In this document: positions 24,467 through 34,538 of the stretch, piece after piece
How the letters are laid out: each line of letters starts with the position of its first letter
How positions within the stretch are numbered: the stretch's first letter is position 1
NCBI GenBank assembly: GCA_009885995.1
Contig: VFJQ01000012.1
Coordinates: 1-64,000, forward strand
Source of the DNA: Verrucomicrobiota bacterium
GTDB taxonomy: Bacteria; Verrucomicrobiota; Verrucomicrobiia; Chthoniobacterales; Chthoniobacteraceae
DNA: 64,000 nt
Direction of reading: 5' to 3'
The notes under the pieces: model-generated
The model's input: the letters and a program-made list of their open reading frames with translations, nothing else
Databases searched by the model: none
What the model was told of the DNA's origin: nothing
Position numbers and translations under genes: made by a program

Positions 24467-26514
24467 GTTTCGACGGGCTGGGGCGAGTGACGGGAAAGAC
24501 TCCCGGCTATCAGCGTTTCGAGCAACAAGACTCCAAGGCAGGCGAGCAACGCCCAGCGCCACAGCTTCTGCCGATTCTCCAGCTCCACCGCCGCCGCGCG
24601 CGCTTCGTGTTGCGCAGCGTTCACGGTTGAAGCGGCGTCGCGGGAAAGCGGCACGCCGAGCGCGGTGAAGCGCTCTGCACCGAGCGGCGATGTGCGGCTT
24701 TCCTCCGGCGCGACGTTCACCACAAAGCGCATAGTGCCCGGCCTGACCGCGTAGATGCCGGGAAGGTCGGTCTGCGCGAACTTCGCGCCAGGCTGCGCGG
24801 CGACTTCCGCGCCGTCCGGCTTGCGAATCGTGAGCGGCGTATTGCCCGGCGGGAGCGCGATTTCATCCCCGACGAAATACTGCGCATGCACGGCGGGCAG
24901 GCGGCTGGACTGATCCAGCAGCGCGTGGAGCAGCGGAAGGAACTTCGACGAGAGCGCGAGTTGGCTGTCCGCGGGCCGCCACGTCGTCGCGAGCAGCACG
25001 ACGCTGCCGCTGCCGAGCGGCAGCTGCACGAGCGCGGGATCGCCGCTGTCGAACTTGGCCAGCACCCGCGCGTCCTTCAGTCCGCTTAAGTCGAGGCGGC
25101 GGTGATGCCAGAAATGGATCTTCGTGAAGTCGCTGAACCGCGGATCGGCGAACGGCGCGAATAGCGGATGTGTGAAGTCGATCTGCGCGAACATCGCGTA
25201 GTCGCGTGCCGGCGCCTCCGTCGCGGGGAGCGAGACGCCGAGCAGCTTCGCCGCCGCCTGCGCGGACGACGCGTCGGCGAGCGGGACGAGCGCGATCTTT
25301 CCCTCGCGCACAAACTGCGCGGCACTCGCGAGCGCGGCGTCGGAGGGTGCGTCGCCGAGCACGAGGAGTTGTGCCTGCTGGAGTTGGAAGGCGGGCACAG
25401 CTTCGACGGCGCGATGCGCGGTGATCTCGACTTTCTGCCGGCCCGTCGGTGGGAAGGCACGGCGCAGGTAATAGAGGGAGGCGTGCGTGTCTTCGTCGGC
25501 GTCGGTGCCGAGGAAAAGAATCGGCGTGTTCACGGTCTGCGGCGGGAGGATGAAAGCGGTGTTGTCGAAGTCCGCATCGTCGCCGGTGAGCGCGATGCGA
25601 TCCGCGCCTGGCGGCGGCTTCGGTGCGCGGACGATGCGGGACTTGCCCGCGGGCACGTAGGCGTCGAACTCCGGCGCGCCCGGCCAGCGCAGCTTGAATT
25701 GCTCGCGCTTCGCCTCGGCGCTGTTCGTCACGCGCAGACGAAAGACCGTGTCGGCGGTCGCGGGTGTCGCGTCATCGCCTTCCGGCAGCCACGCGAGCCC
25801 GGCGTTTTCGTGCTGCTTTGCGACGACGGCATCGAGCGAGACGGTCACGTTCTTCGGCCACACGAAGCCCTGCAACGCATCGAGCCGCGCGCCCTCCTGC
25901 AAGTCGCTGAGCACGACGATCTCCGCGGGCGCGCGCTGCTCTGGTTGGTCGAGCAACTCAGCCGCGTGAATGAGCGCCGCGTCGAGATGCGTGGCGCCGG
26001 AACCGGGCTTGAGCGTGCCGAGGCGCTGGAGCGCGAGTGCGGTGCGTTCGTCCGGGCGCGCCTTGTTCCAGTCCTCGAAAGTGAGCACATCGCGTGGCGT
26101 GAGATCGAAGGCGACGATGGTGAAGGCGTCGGTTGGTTTCGCCGCGCGCAGCCGGGCCTCGGCCTTCGCGCGCAGATCGTCCCAGAGCTTCTCGCGCCGC
26201 AGGCTCGCGCTCGTGTCGATGAGCAGGACGACGCGCCGGCCTTCGCCCGCGGGCGGGAGAGGGGAGTGCGCCGTCTCGCGTAGAAACGGCCGCCCAAATG
26301 CCAGCGCCAGCAACACAAGCGCGAGGCAGCGCAGCAGGAGCAGCCACAGGTTTTCCAACCGGCTGCGCTTGGTGATGCGCGGCGGCGACGGCGTGAGGAA
26401 CATCAGCGTGCTGAACGGCGTGACCTCCCGTGTGGTGCGGCGGATGAGGTGAAAAAGAATCGGACCGATGACGGCGAGCGCGCCGGCCAGGAAGAGCGGA
26501 GCGAGGAAGTTCAC
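24463..26514 (-). CDS. BatA/VWA-type membrane protein
   Basis: 683 residues. The GTG at 26514 overlaps the stop of the DUF58 gene (GTGA) and gives the standard start VNFLAPLFLAGALAVIGPIL followed by FHLIRRTTREVTPFSTLMFL, the BatA N-terminal domain with its first helix. A second helix is ENLWLLLLRCLALVLLALAF. The VWA domain carries MIDAS DTSAS (about residue 95) with VVLSDLQEGA. A middle beta-rich region and a GATase-like region follow, then a last helix, LWRWALLACLGVLLLETLIA. It is expected to work with DUF58 and DUF4175 proteins at the inner membrane. A MoxR ATPase, the usual partner, is not in this window, so the cluster may be incomplete here. Confidence 0.88.
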   Translation of the reverse strand: MNFLAPLFLAGALAVIGPILFHLIRRTTREVTPFSTLMFLTPSPPRITKRSRLENLWLLLLRCLALVLLALAFGRPFLRETAHSPLPPAGEGRRVVLLIDTSASLRREKLWDDLRAKAEARLRAAKPTDAFTIVAFDLTPRDVLTFEDWNKARPDERTALALQRLGTLKPGSGATHLDAALIHAAELLDQPEQRAPAEIVVLSDLQEGARLDALQGFVWPKNVTVSLDAVVAKQHENAGLAWLPEGDDATPATADTVFRLRVTNSAEAKREQFKLRWPGAPEFDAYVPAGKSRIVRAPKPPPGADRIALTGDDADFDNTAFILPPQTVNTPILFLGTDADEDTHASLYYLRRAFPPTGRQKVEITAHRAVEAVPAFQLQQAQLLVLGDAPSDAALASAAQFVREGKIALVPLADASSAQAAAKLLGVSLPATEAPARDYAMFAQIDFTHPLFAPFADPRFSDFTKIHFWHHRRLDLSGLKDARVLAKFDSGDPALVQLPLGSGSVVLLATTWRPADSQLALSSKFLPLLHALLDQSSRLPAVHAQYFVGDEIALPPGNTPLTIRKPDGAEVAAQPGAKFAQTDLPGIYAVRPGTMRFVVNVAPEESRTSPLGAERFTALGVPLSRDAASTVNAAQHEARAAAVELENRQKLWRWALLACLGVLLLETLIAGSLSRHSPQPVET

Positions 26515-27425
26515 GCCGCGGCCCTCCGGCGCACGATCTTTCCGCGATCCGCGCGCGCTTTCATGAAGTCGAACAGCGCCAGCTCCATCGGCTGCGCGGT
26601 CGAGAGCTGCACGTGCGTGATGCCGAGGCGCTGGCACGTGGCCTTCACGGCGTCGAGGTGTTCGCCGAGGCGGCGCTGGTAATCGCGGCGCGCGGTCGTG
26701 GGTTCGAGGAAGATGTCGCGCCCCGTTTCGAGATCCTCGAAACGCGATGCGGTGGGGAAGTCGAAGTCGAGTTCGGCAGGATCGAGCACCTGAAAGACGA
26801 TGACTTCATGGCCACCGGCGGTGAGCAGTGCGAGCGGCGCGTCGAGTTCCGCGACCGGCGCGAGCAAGTCGCTGATCAATACGACGAGGCCGCGTTTGCG
26901 GACCAACTCGGTCATCCGGCGCAGCGGTGCGGTGAGATCGGTGGCGCGGCCTTCCATCGGTTTCTCCAACGCGAGCATGAGCTGGCGCAGGTGCCCGGGG
27001 CGGTGGCGCGCGGGCAGGTATTCGCGCACGGCGCCGTCGAAGGTGAGCAGGCCGGTGGCGTCGCCTTGATGATGAAGAAACCACGCGAGCGTCGCGGCGA
27101 GCGTGCGCGCGTAGTCGGCCTTCGTGTAGCCGCGCGAGCCGAACATCATCGAACGGCTCGCATCCACGAGCAGATGGCAGCGCAGGTTCGTCTCGTCCTC
27201 GAACTTTTTGATGAAGTAGCGGTCGGTGCGCGCGACGAGTTTCCAGTCGAGGTAGCGCGGATCGTCGCCCGGCGAGTAGGGCCGATACTCGGTGAACTCG
27301 ACGCTGAAGCCGTGATACGGCGAGCGGTGCAGGCCGTGCCAGAATCCTTCGACGACGGTGCGCGCCCGCAGTTCCAAATTGCGGATCGCCATGAGCGCGG
27401 CGGGATCGAGAAAGTTGGTGCTCAA
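26511..27425 (-). CDS. DUF58 (VWA-like) protein of the MoxR-associated type
   Basis: 304 residues. The start is TTG at 27425 (MSTNFLDPAALMAIRNLELR), since the family's FLDPxxL-NLELRAR motif lies there; an ATG 11 codons later is possible. Clear marks: VVEGFWHGLHRSPYHGFSVE, YSPGDDPRYLDWKLVARTDR, YFIKKFEDETNLRCHLLVDA with the MIDAS-like DASRS, and the C-terminal VQLSTAQPMELALFDFMKAR. It is cytoplasmic, usually activated or remodelled together with MoxR AAA+ ATPases. The downstream BatA, DUF4175, VWA and caspase-like genes overlap or nearly touch one another, apart from the inserted kinase gene. Confidence 0.93.
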   Translation of the reverse strand: MSTNFLDPAALMAIRNLELRARTVVEGFWHGLHRSPYHGFSVEFTEYRPYSPGDDPRYLDWKLVARTDRYFIKKFEDETNLRCHLLVDASRSMMFGSRGYTKADYARTLAATLAWFLHHQGDATGLLTFDGAVREYLPARHRPGHLRQLMLALEKPMEGRATDLTAPLRRMTELVRKRGLVVLISDLLAPVAELDAPLALLTAGGHEVIVFQVLDPAELDFDFPTASRFEDLETGRDIFLEPTTARRDYQRRLGEHLDAVKATCQRLGITHVQLSTAQPMELALFDFMKARADRGKIVRRRAAA

Positions 27426-27477
27426 GTTGCGCGCGAGAGTGCGGTGCGTGACTGGCGAGTCAAGGCGGCGGCTCCCG

Positions 27478-29745
27478 TCAAATCCGGGCGTGCCGCAGGC
27501 GCAGCGCGTTGCCGACGACGGAGACGGAGCTGAGGCTCATCGCTGCGCCGGCGAGCATCGGGCTGAGGAGCAGGCCGAAGGTGGGGTAGAGCAGGCCGGC
27601 GGCGATCGGGATGCCGAGCGTGTTGTAGAGAAAGGCGAAGGCGAGGTTCTGCCGGATGTTTCGCAGCGTGGCGCGACTGAGGTGGATGGCGCGCGCGATG
27701 CCGCGCAGGTCGCCTTTGACGAGTGTGATGCCGGCGGATTGCATCGCCACGTCGGTCCCGGTGCCCATGGCGATTCCGACATCGGCTTCGGCGAGCGCGG
27801 GCGCGTCGTTGATTCCATCGCCGGCCATCGCGACGTGCTCGCCCGCGGCACGCAGGGCTTTGATGCGGGCGATCTTCGATGCGGGCGTTGCATCGGCTTC
27901 GACCGAATCGAGGCCGAGATCGCGGGCGACGGCGTTGGCGGTGCGCGCGTTGTCGCCGGTGAGAACGAGGATCTTCAGGCCGAGCGCGTGCAGGTCGCGG
28001 ATCGCGTCGCGCGTGCTGGGTTTGATCGGGTCGGCGACGGCGACCAGTCCTGCGGCTTTGCCGTCGATGCCGACCAGCATCGCGGTCCGGCCTTGCTCCT
28101 GCAGCGATTCGGCTCGTGCGCTGAATGCGTCGATGCCGGCGACGCCGTGTTCGCGGAGCAGCTTCGCGTTCCCGATCAGGACTTCGCGGTTCGCCACACG
28201 GCCGCTCACGCCGCCGCCGGTGATGGATTGGAATGACTCGATCGCATCGAGCTTGAGGTGGCGCTCGGCGGCGGCATCGAGCAGCGCCTTCGCGAGCGGA
28301 TGCTCGCTCGCTCGCTCGACGCTGGCGACGAGGCGGAGCAGGTCGTCTTCGCTTTGCCCGTCGGCGGGAACGATCTCCGTGAGGCGCGGGCGGCCCTCGG
28401 TGAGCGTGCCGGTCTTGTCCACGACGACGGTCGTCACGGCAGCGAGCCGTTCGAGCGCTTCCGCATCTTTCACGAGCACGCCGGCTTGCGCGCCGCGACC
28501 GACGCCGACCATGATCGACATCGGCGTGGCGAGTCCGAGCGCGCACGGACAGGCGATGATGAGCACGGCCACGGCATTCACGAGCGCGTGAGCGAGTCGC
28601 GGCTCGGGACCGAGCATCCACCACAGGGTGAAAGTCAGCGCCGCAGCGGCGAGCACCGCGGGGACGAAGACGCCCGCCACGCGATCGGCCAGCGCCTGGA
28701 TGGGTGCGCGGCTGCGCTGGGCTTCGCCGACGAGGTGCACGATGCGCGCGAGGAGCGTGTCGCTACCGACGCGGCCGGCGCGCAGGGTGAAGCTGCCAGT
28801 GCCGTTCACCGTGCCGCCGGTCACGGGATCGCTGGGCGTTTTCCTGATCGGGATTGGTTCGCCGGTGATCATGGATTCATCGACCGCCGAACTGCCTTCG
28901 ACCACTTCGCCATCGACGGGCACTTTCTCGCCGGGGCGCACGCGCAGCAGGTCGCCGACGTGGACTTGATCGAGCGGAATCTCTTCGTCGTGCCCGTCGC
29001 GCACGCGGCGGGCGACGGGCGGCGCGAGATCGAGCAGCGCCTTGATCGCGCTGCCGGTGCGGGCGCGGGCGCGCAGCTCCAGCACCTGGCCGACGAGCAC
29101 GAGGACGATGATGACGGCCGCCGCCTCGAAGTAGATCGGCACCATGCCGTGATGTTGTGGAAAGAACTGCGGCGCGAGCATCGCCGCGGCGCTGAAAAGC
29201 CACGCGGCGCCGACGCCGATCGCGATGAGCGTCCACATGTTGAAGTGGCGCGACACGAGCGAGCGCCAGCCACGGCGAAAGAACGGCGCGCCGGTCAGCA
29301 GCACGACCGGCGTCGAGAGCGCGAATTGCACCCAACGCGACGGCGCGTTCTCGATGTGCATCATCGCGAGCACGAAGACCGGCAGCGTGAGCACCGCGGC
29401 GATCCAGAGCCGGCGGGTCATCTGGCGCAGCTCGGCATGCTCCTCGGTGGTATCGGTCGCGACGGTCTTCACTTCGAGCGCCATGCCACACTTTGGGCAG
29501 TCGCCGGGATGATCCTGCTGCACCTCGGGGTGCATCGGGCAGGTGTAGATCGTTCGCGCTGCGGGCTGCCACGCGGGGTTGCGCTCCAAGGCCATGCCGC
29601 ACTTGGGGCAGTCGCCCGGTTCGCCGGATTCGACGCCGGGGCACATCGGGCAGAAATACTTTGCTGTGACCTGCGACGGCGCGTCGTGATGTTTGCAGCA
29701 CCCGTGCTCGGGTTCGGGCTTCGGCGAGTGGCAGCAGTCGTTCAT
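27478..29745 (-). CDS. Copper-type heavy-metal P1B ATPase
   Basis: 755 residues from the ATG at 29745. The Cys/His-rich N-terminus carries two heavy-metal-binding repeats, [20 protein letters not shown] and [20 protein letters not shown], each followed by GMALE. About eight membrane helices follow. Catalytic marks: the actuator [11 protein letters not shown], the ion-binding [13 protein letters not shown], the phosphorylation site [11 protein letters not shown] and the hinge [23 protein letters not shown] with these N-terminal domains indicates Cu(I)/Ag(I) export across the inner membrane. No ferredoxin-like HMA domain is seen. Its ATG overlaps the stop of the methyltransferase gene. No metal-responsive regulator is adjacent. 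Confidence 0.93.
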   Translation of the reverse strand: MNDCCHSPKPEPEHGCCKHHDAPSQVTAKYFCPMCPGVESGEPGDCPKCGMALERNPAWQPAARTIYTCPMHPEVQQDHPGDCPKCGMALEVKTVATDTTEEHAELRQMTRRLWIAAVLTLPVFVLAMMHIENAPSRWVQFALSTPVVLLTGAPFFRRGWRSLVSRHFNMWTLIAIGVGAAWLFSAAAMLAPQFFPQHHGMVPIYFEAAAVIIVLVLVGQVLELRARARTGSAIKALLDLAPPVARRVRDGHDEEIPLDQVHVGDLLRVRPGEKVPVDGEVVEGSSAVDESMITGEPIPIRKTPSDPVTGGTVNGTGSFTLRAGRVGSDTLLARIVHLVGEAQRSRAPIQALADRVAGVFVPAVLAAAALTFTLWWMLGPEPRLAHALVNAVAVLIIACPCALGLATPMSIMVGVGRGAQAGVLVKDAEALERLAAVTTVVVDKTGTLTEGRPRLTEIVPADGQSEDDLLRLVASVERASEHPLAKALLDAAAERHLKLDAIESFQSITGGGVSGRVANREVLIGNAKLLREHGVAGIDAFSARAESLQEQGRTAMLVGIDGKAAGLVAVADPIKPSTRDAIRDLHALGLKILVLTGDNARTANAVARDLGLDSVEADATPASKIARIKALRAAGEHVAMAGDGINDAPALAEADVGIAMGTGTDVAMQSAGITLVKGDLRGIARAIHLSRATLRNIRQNLAFAFLYNTLGIPIAAGLLYPTFGLLLSPMLAGAAMSLSSVSVVGNALRLRHARI

Positions 29746-30404
29746 GGGGTCAAGTTCGCGGCTTCGGTGGTGCGGGTCCAGAGGTCGCTTTGGAAGAGCC
29801 CCCAGTCGGACGTGCGGCGTTTCGTGAGCGCGAAGCCGTGGCTTTCGATGAAGCGATCCGGCGGCGTGAGTCGCGCGGCGGAAAGGTGCGTGGTGCGACG
29901 GAAGAATCGATAGAGCAGCCAGAGGATCGAGCGCGCACGCCAGCCGGCGGGGCCGGGCGCGGGTTCGCGGAAGTCGGCGACGAGCCACTGCGCGGCCGGC
30001 GTCGAGGCAGCGGCGAGTCGCTCGATGAGCGCGGCGAGTTCGGTCGGTGGGAAGCAGTCGAAGAAGAAGTTCGCGGCGATGAGATCGAAGGTGCGGGCGG
30101 GCGGTTCCCAGGCGAGCGCGTCGTGGTGGATGAACTCGACGCCATCGAGGCGTAGATCGCGCCGGGCAACCTCACTCCGCGCTTCCGAAATCATCCCCGC
30201 GCTGGCTTCGACGACGGTGACGCGCGTCGCCGGATGGCGCGCGAGAAATTCCACGAGGAAGCGGCCGTGACCCTCGCCCGGCAGCAGCGCGTGGCGTGGC
30301 GTGGCAATGCCATCGAGCAGCGCCGTGCGGCAGCGATGGAGGCTCCGGCCCGCGAGGATGCGCTCGATCCAGCGGTAGTGCGGTGCGATTCGGTCGAAGC
30401 TCAT
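29742..30404 (-). CDS. Class I SAM-dependent methyltransferase
   Basis: 220 residues from the ATG at 30404 ([20 protein letters not shown]). Motif I is [19 protein letters not shown], followed by [20 protein letters not shown] with the acidic SAM-binding residue. Motif IV is [20 protein letters not shown]. The [12 protein letters not shown] start resembles UbiE-like and related small-molecule methyltransferases, but the substrate is not evident. Longer upstream in-frame extensions have no family match. It overlaps the P-type ATPase gene by 4 bp and is probably cotranscribed with it; a functional link is not obvious. Confidence 0.85.
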   Translation of the reverse strand: MSFDRIAPHYRWIERILAGRSLHRCRTALLDGIATPRHALLPGEGHGRFLVEFLARHPATRVTVVEASAGMISEARSEVARRDLRLDGVEFIHHDALAWEPPARTFDLIAANFFFDCFPPTELAALIERLAAASTPAAQWLVADFREPAPGPAGWRARSILWLLYRFFRRTTHLSAARLTPPDRFIESHGFALTKRRTSDWGLFQSDLWTRTTEAANLTP

Positions 30405-30465
30405 GCGGCAGCGTAGATTGAAGGTGGAGCTTTGAGCCACTGTGCTACTACACGCGCTCACTTTT

Positions 30466-32469
30466 ATGCGTCTGCTGTCGCTGCTCTGCTTGTTTTCCAC
30501 GGTCACGTTTGGCGCGGTCGTTGCGCCGGCTCTTCCCGATGCACCGGCGCAAAAGGAACAGGGGCTCACCTTGCACCTCTCCGCGGGCAGACGCACCGAC
30601 ACGCGGGCGGCGCGACTCGTGGCGCTCTACGTGCCGGCGGGGCAAGCGGTGTCGCCGTTTCTTCCGGCGGGTGCGTTCGCGGCGAAGTGGGAGGGCGAGA
30701 TCGCCTCGGACCTTCGTGCGGAATACACATTCGCCGCGGATGTGAGGGGGGCGTTCAAGCTGACGATCAACGGCACGCTCGTGCTGGAAGGCGCGGGCGA
30801 CAGCACGGCGCAGACGATGAACAAGACCGTCCAGCTCAACAAAGGCGCGAATCTTCTCGTCGCCGAGTTTGAGAGCGATGGGAAGGAGGACGCGTCGCTC
30901 CAGCTCACATGGTGGGCGAAGGACTTTCCCGCCGAGCCGGTGCCGCCGGCGGCGTTTCAGCATGATGTGAATGATCGCGCGCTTCGCGATGGGCGGCGCG
31001 TGAGGGAGGGGCGGACGATCTTCGCGCAGATGCGCTGCGCGGTGTGCCACGCGGGTGCGGAAGTCGCGCCGGAGCTGGCGCAGACGGCGCCGCTCTTCAA
31101 CGAGCCGGGCGCGAAGTTTAGGGAGAACTTCCTGGCGCACTGGATCAACGACCCGCGCTCGATCCGCCCCCATGCGCTGATGCCGCGCGTCTTCTCCGAC
31201 GACGGCCAGAGCGCGGCGGACCTCGCGGCGTATCTCGTGTCGCTGGGGAAGAAGGATGACACCGCGCCCGCGCCGGAGAACGCGCCGCTCGGCGGGGCGC
31301 TCTTTGCGAATTTCGGCTGCATCGCCTGCCACACGACGCCGGACTTCGAGGGCGAAGATGAGCACGGGCGTGTGCCGCTCGGGCATGTTAAGGCGAAGTG
31401 GCAGCCGCGGGCGTTGCGCGAGTTCTTGAAAGATCCGGCGAAGGATTTCCCGCACACGCGGATGCCGAACTTCCGACTGACCGACGAGGAGGCGGAGCGG
31501 CTGACGAGTTACTTGATCGAGAATGCGAAGCGCGAGTTCCCCGCCGCGCCGAAGGGCGACGCGACGAAAGGTGCGGCGCTGCTCGTGAGCGCGGGATGCA
31601 TCTCGTGCCACGCGGGCGCGCCGATGGTGGGCACGCCGAAGCTCGCGGATCTCACGTGGGAGAAAGGCTGCGTCGCGGCGGAAGCGCGCGCGCGCGGCAA
31701 GGCGCCCGACTTCGCCTTCACGCCGGAGCAACGCGACGCGCTGCTCGCGTTCGCGGCGGGCGGGTTCGATTCGCTGAAGCAGGACGCGCCGATTGAGTTC
31801 GCCGAGCGTGCGATTGCGGACCTGCGTTGCACCGCGTGCCATGCGCGCGATGGGCAGCAGAGCGTGTGGTCGCAGCTCGAAGGCGACATGATCGTGCTGC
31901 AAAGCGGCGCGCCGAACAGCGACGCGCCGGAGGGCGCGCCGGTCGCGAGCACGGCGCTGCCGGCGCTGACGTGGCTCGGCGAGAAGTTGCAGCCGGCGTG
32001 GATGGAGCAGTTCATCGCGGGCCATGTCGCCGACAAACCGCGCCCGTGGATCATCGGACGCATGCCCGGCTTCGCGAGTTGGGCGCACGGGATCGCGGAA
32101 GGGCTCGCGCTCGAGCACGGCCTGCCGGTGAAAGTCGAGCCGGTGAAGCCGGACGCCGAGCGCGCGAAGATCGGCGAGCGGTTGCTCGGCGAGAACGGCT
32201 TCAACTGCCTGCAATGCCACGCGCTCGGCGAGCGGAACGCGACCGCGGTCTTCGAGGCGCCGGGGCCGAACCTCGCCCGCACTCGCGAACGGCTGCGCGA
32301 AGGTTACTACACGCGCTGGCTTCTCCACCCGCTGCGCATCGACCCGGAGACGAAGATGCCGCGCTTCGCCACCGACGACGGCAAGACGCCGCTCACCGAC
32401 GTGCTCGGCGGCGATGCCCGCGCGCAGGTCGATGCGATGTGGCAGTTTCTTCAGACGGTGAAAAGGTAG
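30466..32469 (+). CDS. Secreted PA14-like/pentahaem cytochrome c protein
   Basis: 667 residues with signal peptide MRLLSLLCLFSTVTFGAVVA; the ATG at 30466 is preferred over 30442 for the compact signal. Residues about 40-160 form a PA14-like beta domain (AAKWEGEIASDLRAEYTFAA, FKLTINGTLVLEG). Five CxxCH haem sites follow: CAVCH near residue 191, CIACH 285, CISCH 378, CTACH 455 and CLQCH 581. Likely distal Met ligands are in MPRVF, MPNF, MPGF and MPRF. The arrangement recalls the large cytochrome/PA14 proteins of Planctomycetes and Verrucomicrobia, thought to carry electrons in the periplasm. No partner dehydrogenase is adjacent. A palindromic repeat begins within its stop region. Confidence 0.88.
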   Translation: MRLLSLLCLFSTVTFGAVVAPALPDAPAQKEQGLTLHLSAGRRTDTRAARLVALYVPAGQAVSPFLPAGAFAAKWEGEIASDLRAEYTFAADVRGAFKLTINGTLVLEGAGDSTAQTMNKTVQLNKGANLLVAEFESDGKEDASLQLTWWAKDFPAEPVPPAAFQHDVNDRALRDGRRVREGRTIFAQMRCAVCHAGAEVAPELAQTAPLFNEPGAKFRENFLAHWINDPRSIRPHALMPRVFSDDGQSAADLAAYLVSLGKKDDTAPAPENAPLGGALFANFGCIACHTTPDFEGEDEHGRVPLGHVKAKWQPRALREFLKDPAKDFPHTRMPNFRLTDEEAERLTSYLIENAKREFPAAPKGDATKGAALLVSAGCISCHAGAPMVGTPKLADLTWEKGCVAAEARARGKAPDFAFTPEQRDALLAFAAGGFDSLKQDAPIEFAERAIADLRCTACHARDGQQSVWSQLEGDMIVLQSGAPNSDAPEGAPVASTALPALTWLGEKLQPAWMEQFIAGHVADKPRPWIIGRMPGFASWAHGIAEGLALEHGLPVKVEPVKPDAERAKIGERLLGENGFNCLQCHALGERNATAVFEAPGPNLARTRERLREGYYTRWLLHPLRIDPETKMPRFATDDGKTPLTDVLGGDARAQVDAMWQFLQTVKR

Positions 32470-32526
32470 GGACGGTCGTCCTCAGCCGTCCGCGCGCGGC
32501 GCGGTGAGGACACCGCGCCCTACCGT
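32465..32526. repeat. Palindromic repeat, GTAGGGAC family
   Basis: GGTAGGGACGGTCGTCCTCA with GCCGTCC, then GCGCGGTGAGGACACCGCGC with CCTACC. Two imperfect hairpins sit back to back between the cytochrome gene and the GNAT gene. It overlaps the cytochrome stop codon and could act as a terminator, although it has no U-tract. Confidence 0.8.
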
Positions 32527-32534
32527 CTTGCATC

Positions 32535-33104
32535 ATGCTCCTCCCCGAAGTCATCCACACGCGCCACCTCCGCCTGCGCAAGCCGCTCGTCGAAGACGCG
32601 CACGAGATCTTCCGCAACTACGGCAACGACCCGGAGGTGACGCGCTTCCTCACGTGGGCCACGCATCGGCAGGTCGAAGACGCCTTCGAGGCGGTCCTCG
32701 CGCGGCTCGCGCACTGGGAGCAGGGGACGGAGTTCTCGTGGTCGATCACGCTGCCGGGGGACAGCCCGCGCGTGATGGGCATGATCTCCGTGTCGCCCGA
32801 TCCGCGACGCGCATGGAATTGGTCGCTCGGCTACGTGCTCGGGCGCGAGTGGTGGGATCAGGGCTTGATGACCGAAGCCGTGCGCGCCGTGACCGCGCAG
32901 CTCTTCGCGCAGCCGGGCATCTTGCGCGTGTGGGCGTGGGCGGATGAGCAGAACTACGCCTCCATGCGCGTGCTCGAGAAAGTCGGCTTCGCCCGCGAAG
33001 GCATCCTGCGCCGCTGGTCGCTGCACCCGCAGGTCAGCCCCACGCCGCGGGATTGCTGGTCCTTCTCGGCGCTGCGCGAAGACTTCATGCTCACGTCCAC
33101 GTAG
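32535..33104 (+). CDS. GNAT-family N-acetyltransferase (RimJ/RimL type)
   Basis: 189 residues. It starts MLLPEVIHTRHLRLRKPLVE. Typical segments are YGNDPEVTRFLTWATHRQVE, FSWSITLPGDSPRVMGMISV, NWSLGYVLGREWWDQGLMTE and VWAWADEQNYASMRVLEKVG, the last two holding the acetyl-CoA pyrophosphate loop and the N-x-x-S-x-x-V-x-E-K-x-G-F motif. Members acetylate ribosomal protein N-termini, antibiotics or small amines; the substrate is not evident. It follows the cytochrome gene by 65 bp, with a palindromic repeat between them, and lies 75 bp before lysC. Confidence 0.9.
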   Translation: MLLPEVIHTRHLRLRKPLVEDAHEIFRNYGNDPEVTRFLTWATHRQVEDAFEAVLARLAHWEQGTEFSWSITLPGDSPRVMGMISVSPDPRRAWNWSLGYVLGREWWDQGLMTEAVRAVTAQLFAQPGILRVWAWADEQNYASMRVLEKVGFAREGILRRWSLHPQVSPTPRDCWSFSALREDFMLTST

Positions 33105-33179
33105 CGGCCGGGCGTGCGGCATTCTGCGGCCCATTGACAGCCCCGCCCGGCGCCTCGAATCTCCGCGCCCTTTTCCAGC

Positions 33180-34397
33180 ATGAGCCTCATCGTCCAGAAA
33201 TACGGCGGCACGTCCGTCGGCAATCCCGAGCGCATCCTCAATGTCGCGCGCCGGGTCATCGCCACGCAGGACGCCGGGCACAAGGTCGTCGTCGTCGTCA
33301 GCGCGATGAGCGGCGTCACGGACTCGCTCATCAAGCTCGCCAAGGACGTCTCCGCCGCCCCCACCGAGCGCGAGATGGATGTGCTCCTCGCCACCGGCGA
33401 GCAAACCACGATCGCCCTCACGGCCATGGCGATCAATAACCTCGGACGCAAAGCCATCTCGCTGACCGGCGCGCAGGCGGGCATCATCACCGACGGCGTC
33501 CACACGAAGGCGAAGATCGCCAACCTCACGCCGCGCAAGCTCAACGCCTACCTCAACGACGGCTACATCTGCATCGTCGCCGGCTTCCAGGGCGAGACGA
33601 CCGACGGCCGCATCACCACGCTCGGCCGCGGTGGCTCCGACCTCACCGCCATCGCCATCGCCTCCGCGGTGAAGGCCGACCTCTGCCAGATCTTCACCGA
33701 CGTGGACGGCGTCTATACGTGCGACCCGCGCGTGGTGAAGACCGCGCGCAAGATCGACGCGATCTCCTACGACGAGATGCTCGAGATGGCCTCCAGCGGG
33801 AGTAAGGTCATGCAGAGCCGCTCGGTCGAGTTCGCCAGCAAGTTTGGCGTCGTCTTCGAGGTGCGCTCCAGCTTCAACAACAACCCGGGAACCATCGTGA
33901 AAGCAGAAACCGCAGACATGGAAAACGTCGTCATCCGGGGCGTCAGCCTCGAAAAGAACCAGGCCAAGATCACCGTGCGCGCCGTGCCGGACCGGCCCGG
34001 CAGCGCCGCCGCCATCTTCAACGCCATCGCCGCGCAGAACATCATCATCGACATGATCGTGCAGAGCGCCTCCGCCGGCACGAGCAACGACATCTCCTTC
34101 ACGATGAGCCGCGATGAATTCCCCAAGGCCAAAGCCGCGCTCGAGAAAGTGGTGAAGGAAATCGGCGCCGGTGGGCTCGAGACGCACGAAGGCATCGCGA
34201 AGCTCTCGATCATCGGCGTCGGCATGCGCAGCCACGGCGGCGTGGCGGCGAAGATGTTCGAGGCGCTGAGCCGCGGCGGCATCAACATCGAGATGATCTC
34301 CACCAGCGAGATCAAGACCGCCGTCATCATCGACGAAGCGAAGCTCACCGAGGCGGCGAACCTCGTGCACGAGGCGTTCGGGCTCGGCGTGGTTTAA
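33180..34397 (+). CDS. lysC: Aspartate kinase
   Basis: 405 residues. It catalyses ATP-dependent phosphorylation of L-aspartate, the entry to lysine, threonine, methionine and diaminopimelate synthesis. The N-terminus MSLIVQKYGGTSVGNPERIL has the KYGGTSV motif. VVVVSAMSGVTDSLI, FQGETTDGRITTLGRGGSDL and FTDVDGVYTCDPRVV complete the kinase domain. Two ACT domains follow (ITVRAVPDRPGSAAAIF, and LSIIGVGMRSHGGVAAKMFE with INIEMISTSEIKTAVIIDE), so feedback control by Lys and/or Thr is expected. It is a full-length monofunctional enzyme with no homoserine dehydrogenase fusion. Confidence 0.97.
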   Translation: MSLIVQKYGGTSVGNPERILNVARRVIATQDAGHKVVVVVSAMSGVTDSLIKLAKDVSAAPTEREMDVLLATGEQTTIALTAMAINNLGRKAISLTGAQAGIITDGVHTKAKIANLTPRKLNAYLNDGYICIVAGFQGETTDGRITTLGRGGSDLTAIAIASAVKADLCQIFTDVDGVYTCDPRVVKTARKIDAISYDEMLEMASSGSKVMQSRSVEFASKFGVVFEVRSSFNNNPGTIVKAETADMENVVIRGVSLEKNQAKITVRAVPDRPGSAAAIFNAIAAQNIIIDMIVQSASAGTSNDISFTMSRDEFPKAKAALEKVVKEIGAGGLETHEGIAKLSIIGVGMRSHGGVAAKMFEALSRGGINIEMISTSEIKTAVIIDEAKLTEAANLVHEAFGLGVV

Positions 34398-34538
34398 GCC
34401 CCCGCTGCAAGTGCCGCGCATCCTTCGGCATAGACCGGCGGGATCAAGGCCGCCGTGCTCGTCGATGAAGCCGGGAAGCTCGGGCGGGATGCTGTCGGGG
34501 GGCGGGTCGGCGGTGATCTTCATGAACCCTGAAGTTCC
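34398..34538. other. Intergenic stretch with no supported feature
   Basis: Between the lysC stop and the 21-bp repeat array there is a GC-rich stretch. Both strands are open over it in one frame, but neither reading resembles a protein I know. It also contains the near-palindrome TTCATGAACCCTGAA just before the array. Confidence 0.4.

Noticed and set aside
22925-24490. Long plus-strand frame opposite the DUF4175 gene
   Set aside because: Arg/His-rich shadow without recognisable domains; the minus-strand protein has helices and family matches, and coupled start and stop codons.
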